64,000 bases of DNA from Fagopyrum homotropicum (lineage: Eukaryota; Streptophyta; Magnoliopsida; Caryophyllales; Polygonaceae), in the NCBI GenBank assembly GCA_033239125.1, contig BSWB01000004.1, positions 31,183,501-31,247,500 on the forward strand, read 5' to 3'. Numbering within the stretch: position 1 is the stretch's first letter; each line of letters begins with the position of its first letter. Positions 11,099 to 23,473 of this stretch are shown in pieces. The notes beneath the pieces were generated by a model that had not been told where the DNA came from, did no database searches, and was given only the letters and a program-made list of their open reading frames with translations. Position numbers and translations under genes: made by a program.

Positions 11099-11202
11099 GT
11101 TATATAAAAAAAAAAATAAAAAAAAAAAAAACAAAGGCAAAGAAGATATAGTTATATAAAAAAAAAAATAAAAAAAAAAAAAACAAAGGCAAAGAAGATA
11201 TA
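11099..11202 (+). repeat. 52-bp tandem duplication with poly-A runs
   Basis: Two adjacent copies of a 52-bp unit (11099-11150 and 11151-11202), each with TTATATA, a long interrupted A run and CAAAGGCAAAGAAGATATA. The copies look identical. It is unique to element B here and is probably a replication-slippage product. Confidence 0.85.
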
Positions 11203-12836
11203 GTTACCTTATAAAGAAGAGGAAGCATGGAATGAAGAAAGAATTAACGGAGTTTAAGGTAAAGTACCCCGAGGAGGGTAGCCTTCATGAGAATGGTAAC
11301 ATGAGAACTGTAGTAGGATAATAAGTCGTTGACTTCGGAAAAGATCAAATACAAGTTAAGCAGCGACAACTAAGAACGCACATGTGCGAGTTGTGTCTAT
11401 TGGTGAGTGTAGAGGGGATGAGTAAACAAGATTATGGTCATGTAGAGGATCGACAACAAGAGCTTAAAAGTATTCGCGGTGGATCAATGTCAATGGTAAG
11501 TAGTGAGGAAGTATGCCAACGAAGTACAATTATCTTAATCAAGTAACATTGCATAGGATCAAAGCGAGTGAATGTATCAGACCTCCCGGGGAGTGATTGT
11601 AATGATCCTGTGCGACTTTCTTAGGTCATGGGATTGACATAAGGGGAATGACACGGATCAAACTTTTAAAGTACGATTGTGGCGAAGGAAACTAGAAGAA
11701 CCAAGAGGAAAGTGAGGCTTCTTTTGTTGTTTTGCGTAAAGGGGATACATAGTATGTTCGTTCTGAATGAAATGAAGGTTATTGTTGCGAGTAAAAGCTG
11801 AGTTAGATGTTTCTGACTCACACAAAAGAGCCATGGTGGCTATGGTGCGAAAGAGAGGACCTAGATTAAGACAACACTGCAAGCTTAGAGTTATGATGTT
11901 AGTACATGGAGATGTAATGATTTTGATATTTTAGTGGTTTTGGTTGGGGAGTTTCTTCTAACATTTTTCCACGGGGCATACCGATACAGTTGTGAAGTGT
12001 TCATGGAATGCCGAGAGATGCATAAGGTGGCCAACAAGAGTAAGAGAAGATCGAAGTTTTGAAGTTTGATGTCGACAAGAGATGTACAAAAAGTATATGG
12101 AAGATTGAGGTTAGAAACTCTACCGTCGGGTTGACTTTACAAAAGGAAAGTGAAGTATACTTTCTACTTGAAGAAAGGACGTCTATGGTGAAAGCTTATG
12201 TAGAATACGAAGAGCTCCTCCCATATGTTGGGATGTTACAGAAAGTGAAGAAGATAAGGTCAATTGTTTTGAAACACGGTTAAGTCCTACCGATTGGACC
12301 CTTATGGTTGCACATAAGTGAGAAATCTTAGAAGATTTTTACAATCGTGCCATTTAGGAGGGAAAATGGGGATTAAGTTAAAAGAATACTTACATAAGAA
12401 CACAAGAGTTAGAAGACACAAGCAAATCTTTCCAATTCAAGAAAAGACGAATATTTGAAAGAGGACGGTCAACACTGTAGCTAAAGATGGAGAAATACAC
12501 GTGTTTGATGGACGTCACCCCAACAGATCGGGGGAGATCATTAATACCATGACTACATGTCAAGTGTTAAGACAAGGTTGTTTCGCTCTTATGTTATGAG
12601 ACGAAATAAGGGAAGACAAAAACCAAGGTATCACGGATTACAATACATCGGAACGTGGATTTTACCACTAAGGTAGAGTTTGAAGCACCTCCGATATCCA
12701 AGGCGCTGTATAGAATGACACTTGTGAAGAGAGATGAGTTGTGGAAGCGAGAGAAGGAGAAATTGTAAGAACTTATTGAAAAGAGTTCATTAGATTTAGT
12801 GAAATGCTATGGAGAACTCCAGTTTGCGAATAGAGA

Positions 12837-13090
12837 GACGGTTATCTCCGTTTGTACATCGATTACAATGAGCCGAACAAGATAACAATGAAGAACAAGT
12901 ATCCCTCACCACTGTTAGACGACCTACTCGATTAGTTGCAAGGGTCGGTAGTCTTTCGGAATGATTTATGGTTTGATTGTCATTGAGAATCAGAGACTAG
13001 GATATTGATAAATACGGCATTTCGGACAAACCATGGTGACTACGAGTTGTATAGACTTATTAATGTCACGGATGAGATATTTCGGTCTAC
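12837..13090 (+). pseudogene. Reverse transcriptase remnant (element B)
   Basis: The frame from 12837 reads DGYLRLYIDYNEPNKITMKN then KYPSPLLDDLLD, a stop, and LQGSVV. This matches DGSLRLCIDYRELNKVTIKN and the following residues in element C. Downstream the frame shifts and breaks. It is better preserved than A's copy but has no catalytic block. Confidence 0.83.
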
Positions 13091-13681
13091 TCTTAAAGAA
13101 GAGAGAAGTTGTGTGACAAATGGTCTCGGAATGGCAAACCCCTAAAGGTGTGAAAGAAGTTACAAGTTTCCTTAGGTGTGTTGAGCTTTACCAAATCTGT
13201 GAAAAGAAAAGTTTTATAACACCATTTATAGTAACCTCCGGATGACAATGAAGTACTAAATGGGACGAAAAATTGACAATAGAGTTGTTGAGAGATAAGA
13301 GGAGATTCATTGGTGCAACTATTTTTACACTGCTTCGTAGTGTGATGAATTTGGAGTTTACAACCAATTCTCCAAGACAAGGTCTTGGTTAAGTATGGAT
13401 GTAAAGGGAGAAGTAATAACTTATGTGCCTTGTCAAGCGGTGTGAAGTATAATACTTTCTTCATTACTTAGAACTTGCAACAAGAATTGAGGAAAACGTA
13501 ACATCAAAGTCTGGTTTGACAAGAACCGAAGCCAACGGTGTAATGGGAAGTTCGATCTTCTTTGTCAGAGACCAAAAAAAGAGAAACGTAATGGAAATGC
13601 TGCATTGAGATGAATATCCGAGAAGGAAGTTGAGTTTCCGATATATCGGATCTTTTTGAGATATTAGCGCAAGTTGGGAAA

Positions 13682-13900
13682 GTGGTTTACCGGTTGGCGT
13701 TGCCGCCGAGGGTAGAGGGTGTTCACCCGGTGTTTCATGTGTATCAGTCTAGGAAGTACATGCATGACTTGAGATGTATTTCCGATCCTCATGATCTAGC
13801 GGCAGACGAAGAATCAATGAGGCTAATAGAAAGACGGAGGATAGTATCTTTGATTGAGTTTTACCTAGAGCTAGTAGCGTTGATAGAATTGACGGGTTAG
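13682..13900 (+). pseudogene. Integrase C-terminal/chromodomain remnant (element B)
   Basis: The open stretch reads VYRLALPPRVEGVHPVFHVY then a degraded tail. The first part is nearly identical to the VAYRLALPPRLEGIHPVFHV block of elements C and F. The chromodomain itself is no longer recognisable: the WETE-type motif is gone and the frame ends at ELTG. Confidence 0.85.
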
Positions 13901-14102
13901 ACTTAATTCTTTCATTAGTTGAGTTGTGTATATGTGTGATGTTATATGTTATTTGTGCCCCGTGCGGGAATGCGTTATATGACCTGATATTCTTTTGCGA
14001 TGACGGAATGAACAGTTAGAGTATATATATTAGAAGTTCTAAGCCGTCTTAGTTTGAGAGTGCACACCTCGGCCTTGAAGGACCGATAAGTTCGGCGTAT
14101 AG

Positions 14103-14140
14103 CAAGTTTCGGGACGAAACTTGTTTTTAGGGGGATCTGT
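14103..14140 (+). promoter_or_regulatory. Element B pre-PPT hairpin and polypurine tract
   Basis: A perfect CAAGTTTCG / CGAAACTTG stem with loop GGA at 14103-14123, then AGGGGGA just before the 3' LTR at 14141. Confidence 0.8.
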
Positions 14141-16888
14141 TGTAACGCCCAAAATTTTGGCGCGTTTTTGATATTTATTTTTACGGCTTTTAACGATATT
14201 TTTTTTTAGCTTAAATACTTTTTCTTAAAAAAGGTATTTGATGGCGTAAAGTGTTTATTCTCGAGTATATTTATTTTTTGGACACGTTCGTATACCCGTA
14301 TTTTAAAATTCGGAAATCTCGTTCCGAATACTTTGATCGAGTTGTTGCTTATTTACGTTTTATTATATATATTTTTTTTTATTTCTCTTTTCCTTTTATT
14401 CTTTCTTTTCTCTGACCTGTTGCCTATACCTGCTTCTCGAGTCGACCTCTCGATACCTTCACCTCACAGCAGCCCTGTTATCTGTTTACTCTGCATTGCA
14501 CGCCACAGGCCCACAGCTAGTCTCTTCATCCCTCCCCTACACGCTCAAAATTGCTGGACAGTGAGTGGCGCCTCCCAAGCCACTGCAATCCCTTCTCCAC
14601 CTCTGTACTCCTTCGTTTTCCCCGAGCAAGAAGAGCCACCAGCCTCTCCCTTTCTTACCCCAACAGGGAAGAGCGTTGTCTGTTTTGCCCTTCTCTCCGC
14701 CCCTCGTCATCGTTGTCGCCTTGAGCTGTAACCGCCGGACTGGAGAAACCCACCTCGCCTTGACCCATCGACGCCAGTGAAGAGCCCATTACAGCTTCCT
14801 CCGCCTCTCCCTCCTCTGTCGAGCCTTGGAAACCCGAGTCCCTTCCCCTCTTAGCCTTCTGCGCGACCGCCCAGTTGCAACGAGTCCCGCAGGACTAAGA
14901 GAGAGTCGCCTCCTCTGTGCGGCCAGCTGTCGCCGGGGACGAAGGGCCGCCAGACCGCCGTCGTCGTCGCCTCGCCGCCAGCTCTCGCCCCTCTGGAATC
15001 CACGCCGCTTCCAGCGCTCCTCAGGAAGCCCTAGCGCCGCCACCAGAAGACCCATTTGTTACAAATTGTAATTTGGCCCTAAAATTTAGTATAATTGCAA
15101 ATCTGGACCCACACTTTTGGAGATTTCAGTTTATGCCCTACTAATTTGAGTTATTGCAGTCTTGACCTTATATTCTTAAAATATGCAGTTTTTGTCCTTG
15201 GGTATAAATCATAGTTTGACCCAAAGCTTATTTCGGAAAATGGCCGAGTTTTTGTGAGTTTCCTTGTTGTTGGAAAAGTTGATTTCGGATTTTTATCCAT
15301 GTTTATAAATTTTGTATGGATCGTCCCGGAAAGCGTTTTGCGAGTTTTATCCTTGTTTTAAAAGCGGGACTTCCCTTATATTTTATACTCTCGTTGGATT
15401 AATTTCGAGATTATGACTCAAGGGTTTAATTGCGGGTTTTTAGCGTTTGCTTTTGAAAATGAGTTTGCCTTAGAATAATATATCTTATATATTACGATCA
15501 AATTTAGCGTATTAGCTAAATTTATGTAGCTTTGGTTTTAGGTCCGGAAGCGTCCCGATAAAGGCCTATCGAGTCCGAGTTCGTCTTCTGTCTTTTGACG
15601 TCACGTGAGTACTCTCTCCTCCGAGTTTATGATCTTACTCGATTTAGTTATGTTTAGTATTAGTATCATGCTAGGTTGAATCTAGCATAACTTAGAGTGA
15701 ATACCAAGTAGTGGTTTGAACCTTAGGTGAGTTTTGAGGATTGTCGATTGTTGTAGGGCGTTGAGTGTTTGCGTTGATCTTGTGAGCTTATGAGGATTGA
15801 GACTATAGTTGTATGATCTTGTTGAAATTGTGGAAACTAGGACGAGAGTATCCTAGCATGTGTTGTGATGGTTATGACCTTGTGAGATCGTGAGGATTAG
15901 GAGCCGTTATGCTATCATGGTTATGGGTTATGATCTTGCGAGATCATTGGGACTAGAAGTCTAAGGACTTCTAGCATGTCAGAGAGATGTTGATTGTGTG
16001 CCTTGTTTTGACCAGGCGTTGAGTGCCTTCCTACGGGAAGTTGAGAGCGGTGGTTAGCGGGATTATCTTTGGGACGAGGTAAGTCTTCGGACTTACTTAG
16101 CTCATATTCTTTGTATTAGTGTTATTGTGTGTTGGGTGGTGCGTGTTTATTATTTTACTGTTTATAACAATTAAACCGGAAATAGGATTACCGACCTTTA
16201 TATTATTTGGCCCAAGTGTATGATAACGGGCGGTGACATCACTGCCTGGCTCCCCGTGAGAGCTAGGGGGATCTCGGCGACTGGCCCGTGCTGGTTAGAC
16301 GGTCGGAGGCATCCGACCGTTCCATTGCCGGAAGAAGGGACCGAGGCGAGTTTCGGAGGATTCTCGTGTCACAAAAGAAGTTGAACTAGAACGGGATATG
16401 ACTTAATAAATAAAGATAATAAACCGGATTTGTGTGCTTTGAGTATGTTGTGTGACTATGTTGAATTAATTGTGTTTGTGCCTTTCCCTTTAATTCTAAT
16501 GCTTCGAATGTGAGCTAACGGTTTTATACCGAATGTTGTAGTTTGCCTTGCAGGTTAGGCATGCTCCGAGAGATCCGGAAGGGTGGGCAGCCGGGGTTCG
16601 TACATTTTAGGAAGGGTTTTGAGTTGGGGTTGTCTTGTGTTTTGGTCTTTCGGTTAATACGTTTCGTGTGCCGCTTGTTGGCGTTTTGGTTTGAGTTGTA
16701 CCTCGGCTGAAGTTGTTGTTACATTCTTTCGGGTTTCTTCTCATTTGCATTAAAATTGATTTACGATTTTGCCTTTATTTGTGCCATGTTGGAAAGGTCC
16801 GGTGAAATTGTTGTCAAGCTAAGGGTCAGGACCCATTGTGAGGTCCCAACCCGTAGCGCCCCGAGTCCCGCGGATTTGGGGTGTTACA
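14141..16888 (+). repeat. Element B 3' LTR (2,748 bp)
   Basis: Begins TGTAACGCCC and ends GGGGTGTTACA. The first 30 bp carry CCAAAATTTTGG and an E2F-like TTTGGCGCG (14156-14164). A T-rich then C-rich tract (about 14360-14480) leads into a GC-rich block (about 14560-15050) with overlapping open frames of 71-132 residues that are Pro/Ser/Arg-rich and have no known domain. It then has the same ordered motifs as the 5' copy, including TGACGTCACGTG at 15596-15607 and the donor-like hairpin at 16079-16096. Confidence 0.92.
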
Positions 16889-18620
16889 TAAGTTAACCAT
16901 AAATCTCCATTCAAATGATGCACATAACAATTTTACTAGGTGTTACCGCTTCTAACTCCAATTTGAACGTATTGGAAAATGAATCCGTTTTTAATGTTTT
17001 TGGAGAAAACTTTGGATCAATATAATCTGTTTTGATGACCGAATAATGTTGAACGGGTATACTTGTAGAATTTATAGATTCTTTCTATCGTGATTGAAAT
17101 ATATTATAAGGTGTATACAAAAAACAAAAGCAATAATCATTATTGAAACTCTCAATTGATTTTACCAACCAACTAAATTAACTATAATATTTAATAATCA
17201 TATAATATCCAAGTGAATCAACCGATATATTCACTTGTGTCGGATTAATTATTCATTATCAATATTGTTAGATATTAAGTAACACATCAAAAGATTTATT
17301 AGTTTTTTTCCATAATATTATTTAAATCTCAAATATTTTATATAAAATATTTTTTATTCATTATTATTTACTAAGTAACTAAATAATATATTATATTAAT
17401 AACAATATATTGAATACAAAAAATAAATTTGGCCACCCTAGTTATTTTATTGTACCATAAATATTCTTCCGAAAATCTTCATTTTTATATATATTTTAAG
17501 ATTTAATATACTATGCTAAATAATACACTCAAATAAAATATCATAAAACCAAGTCATCGAATAAAAGAAAACCGATTTCACTAATCCAATTTGTTATATT
17601 TCAAAGAATTTTTCGATGTCAGCATCAAATTAGACGAAATCAACTATTTTGAATGCAAAATATCAATTATACATAACATAACATTATTAAAGTTTTTAAC
17701 TAAATGATTTATTATATATGTTTTAAAATACTATTGCATTCAATTAAATGAATAAAAACCTAATTTTATCAATATGCTTAGATATTTTACGCAAAACCCT
17801 TTTTAGTTAGATAACAAATTAAGATAGTTTCTTTACTTTTATCCAAAATTATGAAAACATCAAGGAAACTATACATACATCCAACCCATTTAATAAATCC
17901 TATTGTCAAATACAATAGAATCAACAAAATTATATGAATATCCTTTTTTAAATTGATTGATCATCTCTTTATGAGGAATAGGATGTATAGTAAAACACGA
18001 ATAATAAAAATAAATACATAAATTTAATCCCGTATTTGTCAAGTAGTGTAGTAGTAAAAATTAATAAATAACACACTTTATCATAAATTTTAATAATTGC
18101 ATAAACATGTAAAGTGGTTGATGTTATAAGAAGAAGAAAAAATAAGAGTATTTTTTACAAAAAAGAAACATAAATATTATAGAATTAAGCATGTTAACAG
18201 TACAATTATACAATAAGTATTATATTCTAAAAGTGTATCTTACCAATATTGATGATAAAAAAAACATTTTCAAAGGTTAATGACTCTAACTTTGTGCACC
18301 TTTGGAAGGAGACTTAAGCCGCTCATTTGTTGAACCCGTTGACATGTAAAATATACTTGGTTTTCCACGAACCCTTCAACAACAATTGATCATCATAAAG
18401 GGTATATTGATTCAATATTTCTCCAAGAGAGTGTTAAAATGGTGTTCATCATCCAACACGTTCAAATTGAAGTTATTATTACAACGGGTGACTTTTTATG
18501 AATAAGACAATTTATCAAAATTGCTCCCGCACGAGCACACTGAACTTCAGAGTTCTTTGTCCTCACTCGACCACTGAAAAGAAGAATTTTTTTTGACATG
18601 GGTAGCAATCCATTCTTATA
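16889..18620. repeat. 1,730-bp tandem repeat, unit 1 (plus 2 bp of the preceding unit)
   Basis: An AT-rich unit starting at AGTTAACC (16891) repeats at exactly 1,730 bp (18621) and again at 20351. Units 1 and 2 differ at about 11 positions by eye, roughly 99.4% identity, with no indels. There is no TG...CA border, PBS, PPT or terminal inverted repeat, so the unit does not look like a transposon. It is either a long-monomer satellite or a recent tandem duplication of unknown non-repetitive DNA. Element B interrupts the array on the left. Confidence 0.92.
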
Positions 18621-18653
18621 AGTTAACCATAAATCTCCATTCAAATGATGCAC
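18462..18653 (-). other. Short open frame in tandem repeat, copy 1 (63 codons), unknown
   Basis: A minus-strand frame starting MHHLNGDLWLTYK and ending SPVVIITSI. It recurs at 20192-20383 and 34936-35127 with one residue changed (N14 here, D14 in the others). I do not recognise the product. Conservation only reflects the near identity of the repeat units, so it is not evidence for coding. It may be a broken exon, since the surrounding 300 bp of the minus strand are less AT-rich than the rest of the unit. Confidence 0.2.
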
Positions 18654-20350
18654 ATAACAATTTTACTAGGTGTTACCGCTTCTAACTCCAATTTGAACGT
18701 ATTGGAAGATGAATCCGTTTTTAATGTTTTTGGAGAAAACTTTGGATCAATATAATCTGTTTTGATGACCGAATAATGTTGAACGGGTATACTTGTAGAA
18801 TTTATAGATTCTTTCTATCGTGATTGAAATATATTATAAGGTGTATACAAAAAACAAAAGCAATAATCATTATTGAAACTCTCAATTGATTTTACCAACC
18901 AACTAAATTAACTATAATATTTAATAATCATATAATATCCAAGTGAATCAACCGATATATTCACTTGTGTCGGATTAATTATTCATTATCAATATTGTTA
19001 GATATTAAGTAACACATCAAAAGATTTATTAGTTTTTTTCCATAATATTATTTAAATCTCAAATATTTTATATAAAATATTTTTTATTCATTATTATTTA
19101 CTAAGTAACTAAATAATATATTATATTAATAACAATATATTGAATACAAAAAATAAATTTGGCCACCCTAGTTATTTTATTGTACCATAAATATTCTACC
19201 GAAAATCTTCATTTTTATATATATTTTAAGATTTAATATACGATGCTAAATAATACACTCAAATAAAATATCATAAAACCAAGTCATCGAATAAAAGAAA
19301 ACCGATTTCACTAATCCAATTTGTTATATTTCAAAGAATTTTTCGATGTCAGCATCAAATTAGACGAAATCAACTATTTTGAATGCAAAATATCAATTAT
19401 ACATAACATAACATTATTAAAGTTTTTAACTAAATGATTTATTATATATGTTTTAAAATACTATTGCATTCAATTAAATGAATAAAAACCTAATTTTATC
19501 AATATGCTTAGATATTTTAAGCAAAACCCTTTTTGGTTAGATAACAAATTAAGATAGTTTCTTTACTTTTATCCAAAATTATGAAAACATCAAGGAAACT
19601 ATACATACATCCAACCCATTTAATAAATCCTATTGTCAAATACAATAGAATCAACAAAATTATATGAATATCCTTTTTTAAATTGATTGATCATCTCTTT
19701 ATAAGGAATAGGATGTATACTAAAACACGAATAATAAAAATAAATACATAAATTTAATCCCGTATTTGTCGAGTAGTGTAGTAGTAAAAATTAATAAATA
19801 ACACACTTTATCATAAATTTTAATAATTGCATAAACATGTAAAGTGGTTGATGTTATAAGAAGAAGAAAAAATAAGAGTACTTTTTACAAAAAAGAAACA
19901 TAAATATTATAGAATTAAGCATGTTAACAGTACAATTATACAATAAATATTATATTCTAAAAGTGTATCTTACCAATATTGATGATAAAAAAAACATTTT
20001 CAAAGGTTAATGACTCAAACTTTGTGCACCTTTGGAAGGAGACTTAAGCCGCTCATTTGTTGAACCCGTTGACATGTAAAATATACTTGGTTTTCCACGA
20101 ACCCTTCAACAACAATTGATCATCATAAAGGGTATATTGATTCAATATTTCTCCAAGAGAGTGTTAAAATGGTGTTCATCATCCAACACGTTCAAATTGA
20201 AGTTATTATTACAACGGGTGACTTTTTATGAATAAGACAATTTATCAAAATTGCTCCCGCACGAGCACACTGAACTTCAGAGTTCTTTGTCCTCACTCGA
20301 CCACTGAAAAGAAGAATTTTTTTTGACATGGGTAGCAATCCATCCTTATA
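18621..20350. repeat. 1,730-bp tandem repeat, unit 2
   Basis: A complete, uninterrupted unit in the same orientation and phase as unit 1. It carries private differences such as CTACCG for CTTCCG near 19197 and GGATGTATACT for GGATGTATAGT near 19721. Confidence 0.92.
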
Positions 20351-20383
20351 AGTTAACCATAAATCTCCATTCAAATGATGCAC
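20192..20383 (-). other. Short open frame in tandem repeat, copy 2, unknown
   Basis: Same 63-codon frame as at 18462-18653, with D at residue 14. Coding status is unsupported. Confidence 0.2.
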
Positions 20384-20775
20384 ATAACAATTTTACCAGG
20401 TGTTACTGCTTCTAACTCCAATTTGAACGTATTGGAAGATGAATCCGTTTTAATGTTTATGGAGAAAATTTTGGATCAATATAATCTGTTTTGATGACCG
20501 AATAATGTTGAACGGGTATACTTGTAGAATTTATAGATTCTTTCTATCGTGATTGAAATATATTATAAGGTGTATACAAAAAACAAAAGCAATAATCATT
20601 ATTGAAACTCTCAATTGATTTTACCAACCAACTAAATTAACTATAATATTTAATAATCATATAATATCCAAGTGAATCAACCGATATATTCACTTGTGTC
20701 GGATTAATTATTCATTATCAATATTGTTAGATATTAAGTAACACATCAAAAGATTTATTAGTTTTTTTCCATAAT
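20351..20775. repeat. 1,730-bp tandem repeat, unit 3, left fragment
   Basis: The first 425 bp of the third unit, cut at CCATAAT by element C. It has a 1-bp deletion (CGTTTTAATG for CGTTTTTAATG). With 31738-32411 and 34465-35094 it sums to 1,729 bp, as expected for one unit with that deletion. Confidence 0.92.
20771..20775. repeat. Target-site duplication of element C, left copy (ATAAT)
   Basis: ATAAT directly precedes TGTGACGCC; the same five bases follow the right LTR at 31733-31737. Undisturbed units have a single ATAAT at this point. Confidence 0.92.
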
Positions 20776-23473
20776 TGTGACGCCCCGTTTATTCGGGTGC
20801 ATTCCGACGTTGTCTTTCCCCCCTTCCCTCGATTCGCTATAGCTCGAGTTCTTATATAAAGTATATATATATATGTATATATATATATATAGCTTTTAAA
20901 AAGATAAGTTTCCGGGTATTATATTATTTTAGGGATACAATTATGTATTCCCGTAATTTATTTAAAATTAATTATGTCGGAATTCGGGATTTACCTATCC
21001 GGGAAATCCCGTTCCAAATGTAAATCGAGTTAGTTTCTTTTTTTTAAAAAAAAAAAGAAAAGAAGGAAGGATATATAAATATATATAATCCCTCCTATTT
21101 ATTTCTTTCCTTTTTCTTTCTTTCTTTTCTCCCTCCTCTTTTTCCTGTCTGGCGTGCAGAAGAGGTATTGAAGAGCGTCTCCTCGTTTCCTCTGTTATAG
21201 CTGCTTTCCTACCCTAGCCTCCTCTACTCCCCTCTTGATGACAAACCCTAACAGCAGCCTCTCATTTGGCTTTACCTCACACCTTGCCCTCTCATCTCTC
21301 GCACTATCCCTCAGCTCTCTCTCTCGCTTCTGCACGTCCCACCTAACAGTCCGCCGCCGCCTCTGCATCCGGGAGATCGACAACGCCGGCCGGAGAACCA
21401 GCGCCTCGCCCCGCCTCAGCCGCCGGAACCGGTGAGCCGCATCTCCCCTTTTTCCCTTCTCTCTTTCTTCCTCTGTTTGCTGTTTTTTTTTTTTTTTTTT
21501 TTTTTTTTCAAATGTGGCCGGGTCTTGTGACAGCCACTGCAGCGCCGCTGGGAGCCGCCGGAAGAGCAGACGCAGCCTCCCCGCCTCGGGCCGCCTGGAC
21601 TGCCGGACTGGTGGGTGGCCGCCGTATCTCCCTGTCTTTTCTCTTTCCCTCTTCTGCCCTAACTCGGCCACCTTGTTGTTATGTGAAGCCGCCGGAACCG
21701 CCAGGAGACGCCCCTTCTGCCCTGTCGCCGTTGCTCGCCGCCGCAAGGCCGTCGCCGGCGCCGACCGCCACCTCCCCTGCCAGCCTTCTCCTCTCCTCCG
21801 CCTGGGCAACCGCTAGACGCCTTGCCCTCCTCTCTTCTGTCGATTCCAACAGTAGGGGAAAAGGGTTTTGGGAAAATTGTAATTGTGACCCTCCTTTTTG
21901 TGTTTATTGCGGTTTTAGCCCTAGTTTGTGGATAATTTCATTTCTGACCCATTAACTTTGGAAAAAGAAGAATTATATCCTACAGTAATTATTAATATTA
22001 TTAACCCTTAATTTTGTTAAGATTTGTGACCCAACTCCTTTACAAATTATTTTTGGTGTCTTTGATGGGTTAAACTCGATTGTTGGATAATTTGAAATTA
22101 GGCTTTTCAATCACCCTTCCATTTTGGATGATTTACCCGGAAATGGTTTTAAAGAGTTTAACCTCGGTTTTGGAAAACGGAGTTTTCATGGGAAATCTTT
22201 ATGCGCTAAATCTTCCTTTTTAAAATTAGCGTTTAAGCTAATTTTGCTTAGTTTTGTCCTTAGGTCCGGAAGCGCCCAATAGAAGCAATCGAACTCGTTC
22301 TTAACTCCGTGAACCGTGCTTCACATTGGATCTCGTGTGAGTACTTCTCCTTCGTTAGTTCGGTAATGGTAGTATAACATGTTAAGGGAACTTAGCATAA
22401 CGTAGAGCAAATGCCATGTAGTGGCCATGAACCCTAGGTTTTAGTTATTGGATTTGAAACTTGTTGCTATACTTTCGTTACGATCTTATGATGATCCTCG
22501 AGATATTAGATGAGACCTAGCATGCTAGAGTTAGATACCTTATATATTTATGTTGGAGACTAGAAGTCCGAGAACTTCTAGCTTTTTAGTTGGTTATTGA
22601 TAGAGTGCCTCGCTTGGTCAGGCCTAGAGCGTTTTCCTGCGGGAAGTTAGAGAGGTTTCGAGTTACCTTGAGAGAGGTAAGTCTCCGGACTTACTTAGCT
22701 TATATTCCATGTATTAGATTCATTGAGTGTTTGGTGGTGTGTGTTTTATCGCTTTCATTATAACATATAAACCGGTAATAGGCCCACCGACTTTTATATT
22801 TATTATTTTCGGCCCAAGTGTATGGTAACGGGCTGTGACAACTTGCCTGGCTCCCGCGAGAGCTAGGAGGTTCTTGGCGACTATCCCGTGCTGGTAGACG
22901 GTCGGATGCATCAGTACCATTCCATGCCGGTAAGTAGGGACCGAGGCGAGTTTCGGGGATTCTCGTGTCACACACCTAAGTTGAATTAGAACGGGATACG
23001 ACCTAATAAATAAAGATAATAAACCGGATTTTGTTGAGCATGTTTATGTGATGTTATGATTTATAAGTGTGTTTGTACCTTCACCATGATTCTAATGCTT
23101 AGAATAGAGCTAACGGTTTTAAACCGTTTGTGTAGATGCCTTGCAGGTTAGGGACGCCGCCGAGTGAGGTGGAGGAGTGGATAGCCGAGGGTCGCCGTAC
23201 ATTATAGGACGGGGGCGTTTTAGGGTTTTGTTACGTTTGGACTTATGACTTCGGATTTATGCTTTGAGTTTGTGTCGTTTTGAGGACTCGGCTGAGTTTC
23301 CACTTTGTACTTCTACATTCAGTTTCTCGCACACATTATAAACGATTTGAGTTTTTGCCTTATTTGTGCCATGTTGGAAAGGTCCGGTGAAATTGTTGTC
23401 AAGCTAAGGGTCGGGACCCATCGTGAGGTCTCGCCCGTAGCATCCCGATATCCCGTGGATTTGGGGTGTTACA
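20776..23473 (+). repeat. Element C 5' LTR (2,698 bp)
   Basis: Begins TGTGACGCCCCG and ends GGGGTGTTACA. A TATA-rich run at about 20866-20892 is followed by a T/C-rich tract (21080-21150) and a GC-rich block (about 21230-21830) with a 29-base T run near 21484, the layout expected of a promoter and leader. The shared hairpins follow: AAAATTAGC/GCTAATTTT near 22224-22247, GTAAGTC-TCCG-GACTTAC (22677-22694) and an acceptor-like TTGCAG ending at 23145. Open frames of up to 204 codons in the GC-rich block match nothing I know. Confidence 0.93.

Larger units (their letters stand above)
9858..14140 (+). mobile_element. Element B internal region, decayed and non-coding
   Basis: About 4.3 kb with stops in every frame and a purine-rich plus strand. 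It is related along its length to the internal parts of A, E and G, more distantly than A and E are to each other. It includes a local 52-bp duplication (11099-11202), an RT remnant (12837-13090) and an integrase C-terminal remnant (13682-13900). The short open frames, such as the one at 12059-12283, match no family I recognise. Confidence 0.78.
7959..16888 (+). mobile_element. Element B: non-autonomous Ty3/Gypsy LTR retrotransposon, split by element A
   Basis: The visible part runs from the point in the 5' LTR where A inserted, through the PBS, internal DNA and PPT, to a complete 2,748-bp 3' LTR. The first roughly 850 bp of its 5' LTR and the left target duplication lie beyond A, outside the window. 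The 1,899-bp overlap of the two LTRs shows about two substitutions and no indel, so B is also very young and A younger still. On its right B abuts the tandem repeat at TAAGTTAACC, so it inserted into that array. Confidence 0.9.

Noticed and set aside
12059..12283. 74-codon frame in element B internal region
   Set aside because: The colinear region in A and E is closed; no recognisable domain; purine-rich DNA gives chance Lys/Glu-rich frames.
16889..20775. The 1,730-bp unit as a transposon or LTR
   Set aside because: No TG...CA ends, no PBS or PPT, no terminal inverted repeats, and units abut directly head to tail without target duplications.
21195..21809. 204-codon minus-strand frame
   Set aside because: Sits in the GC-rich block of the C LTR with a poly-lysine run from a T tract; Arg-rich low complexity, opposite to the direction of the element, no known domain.
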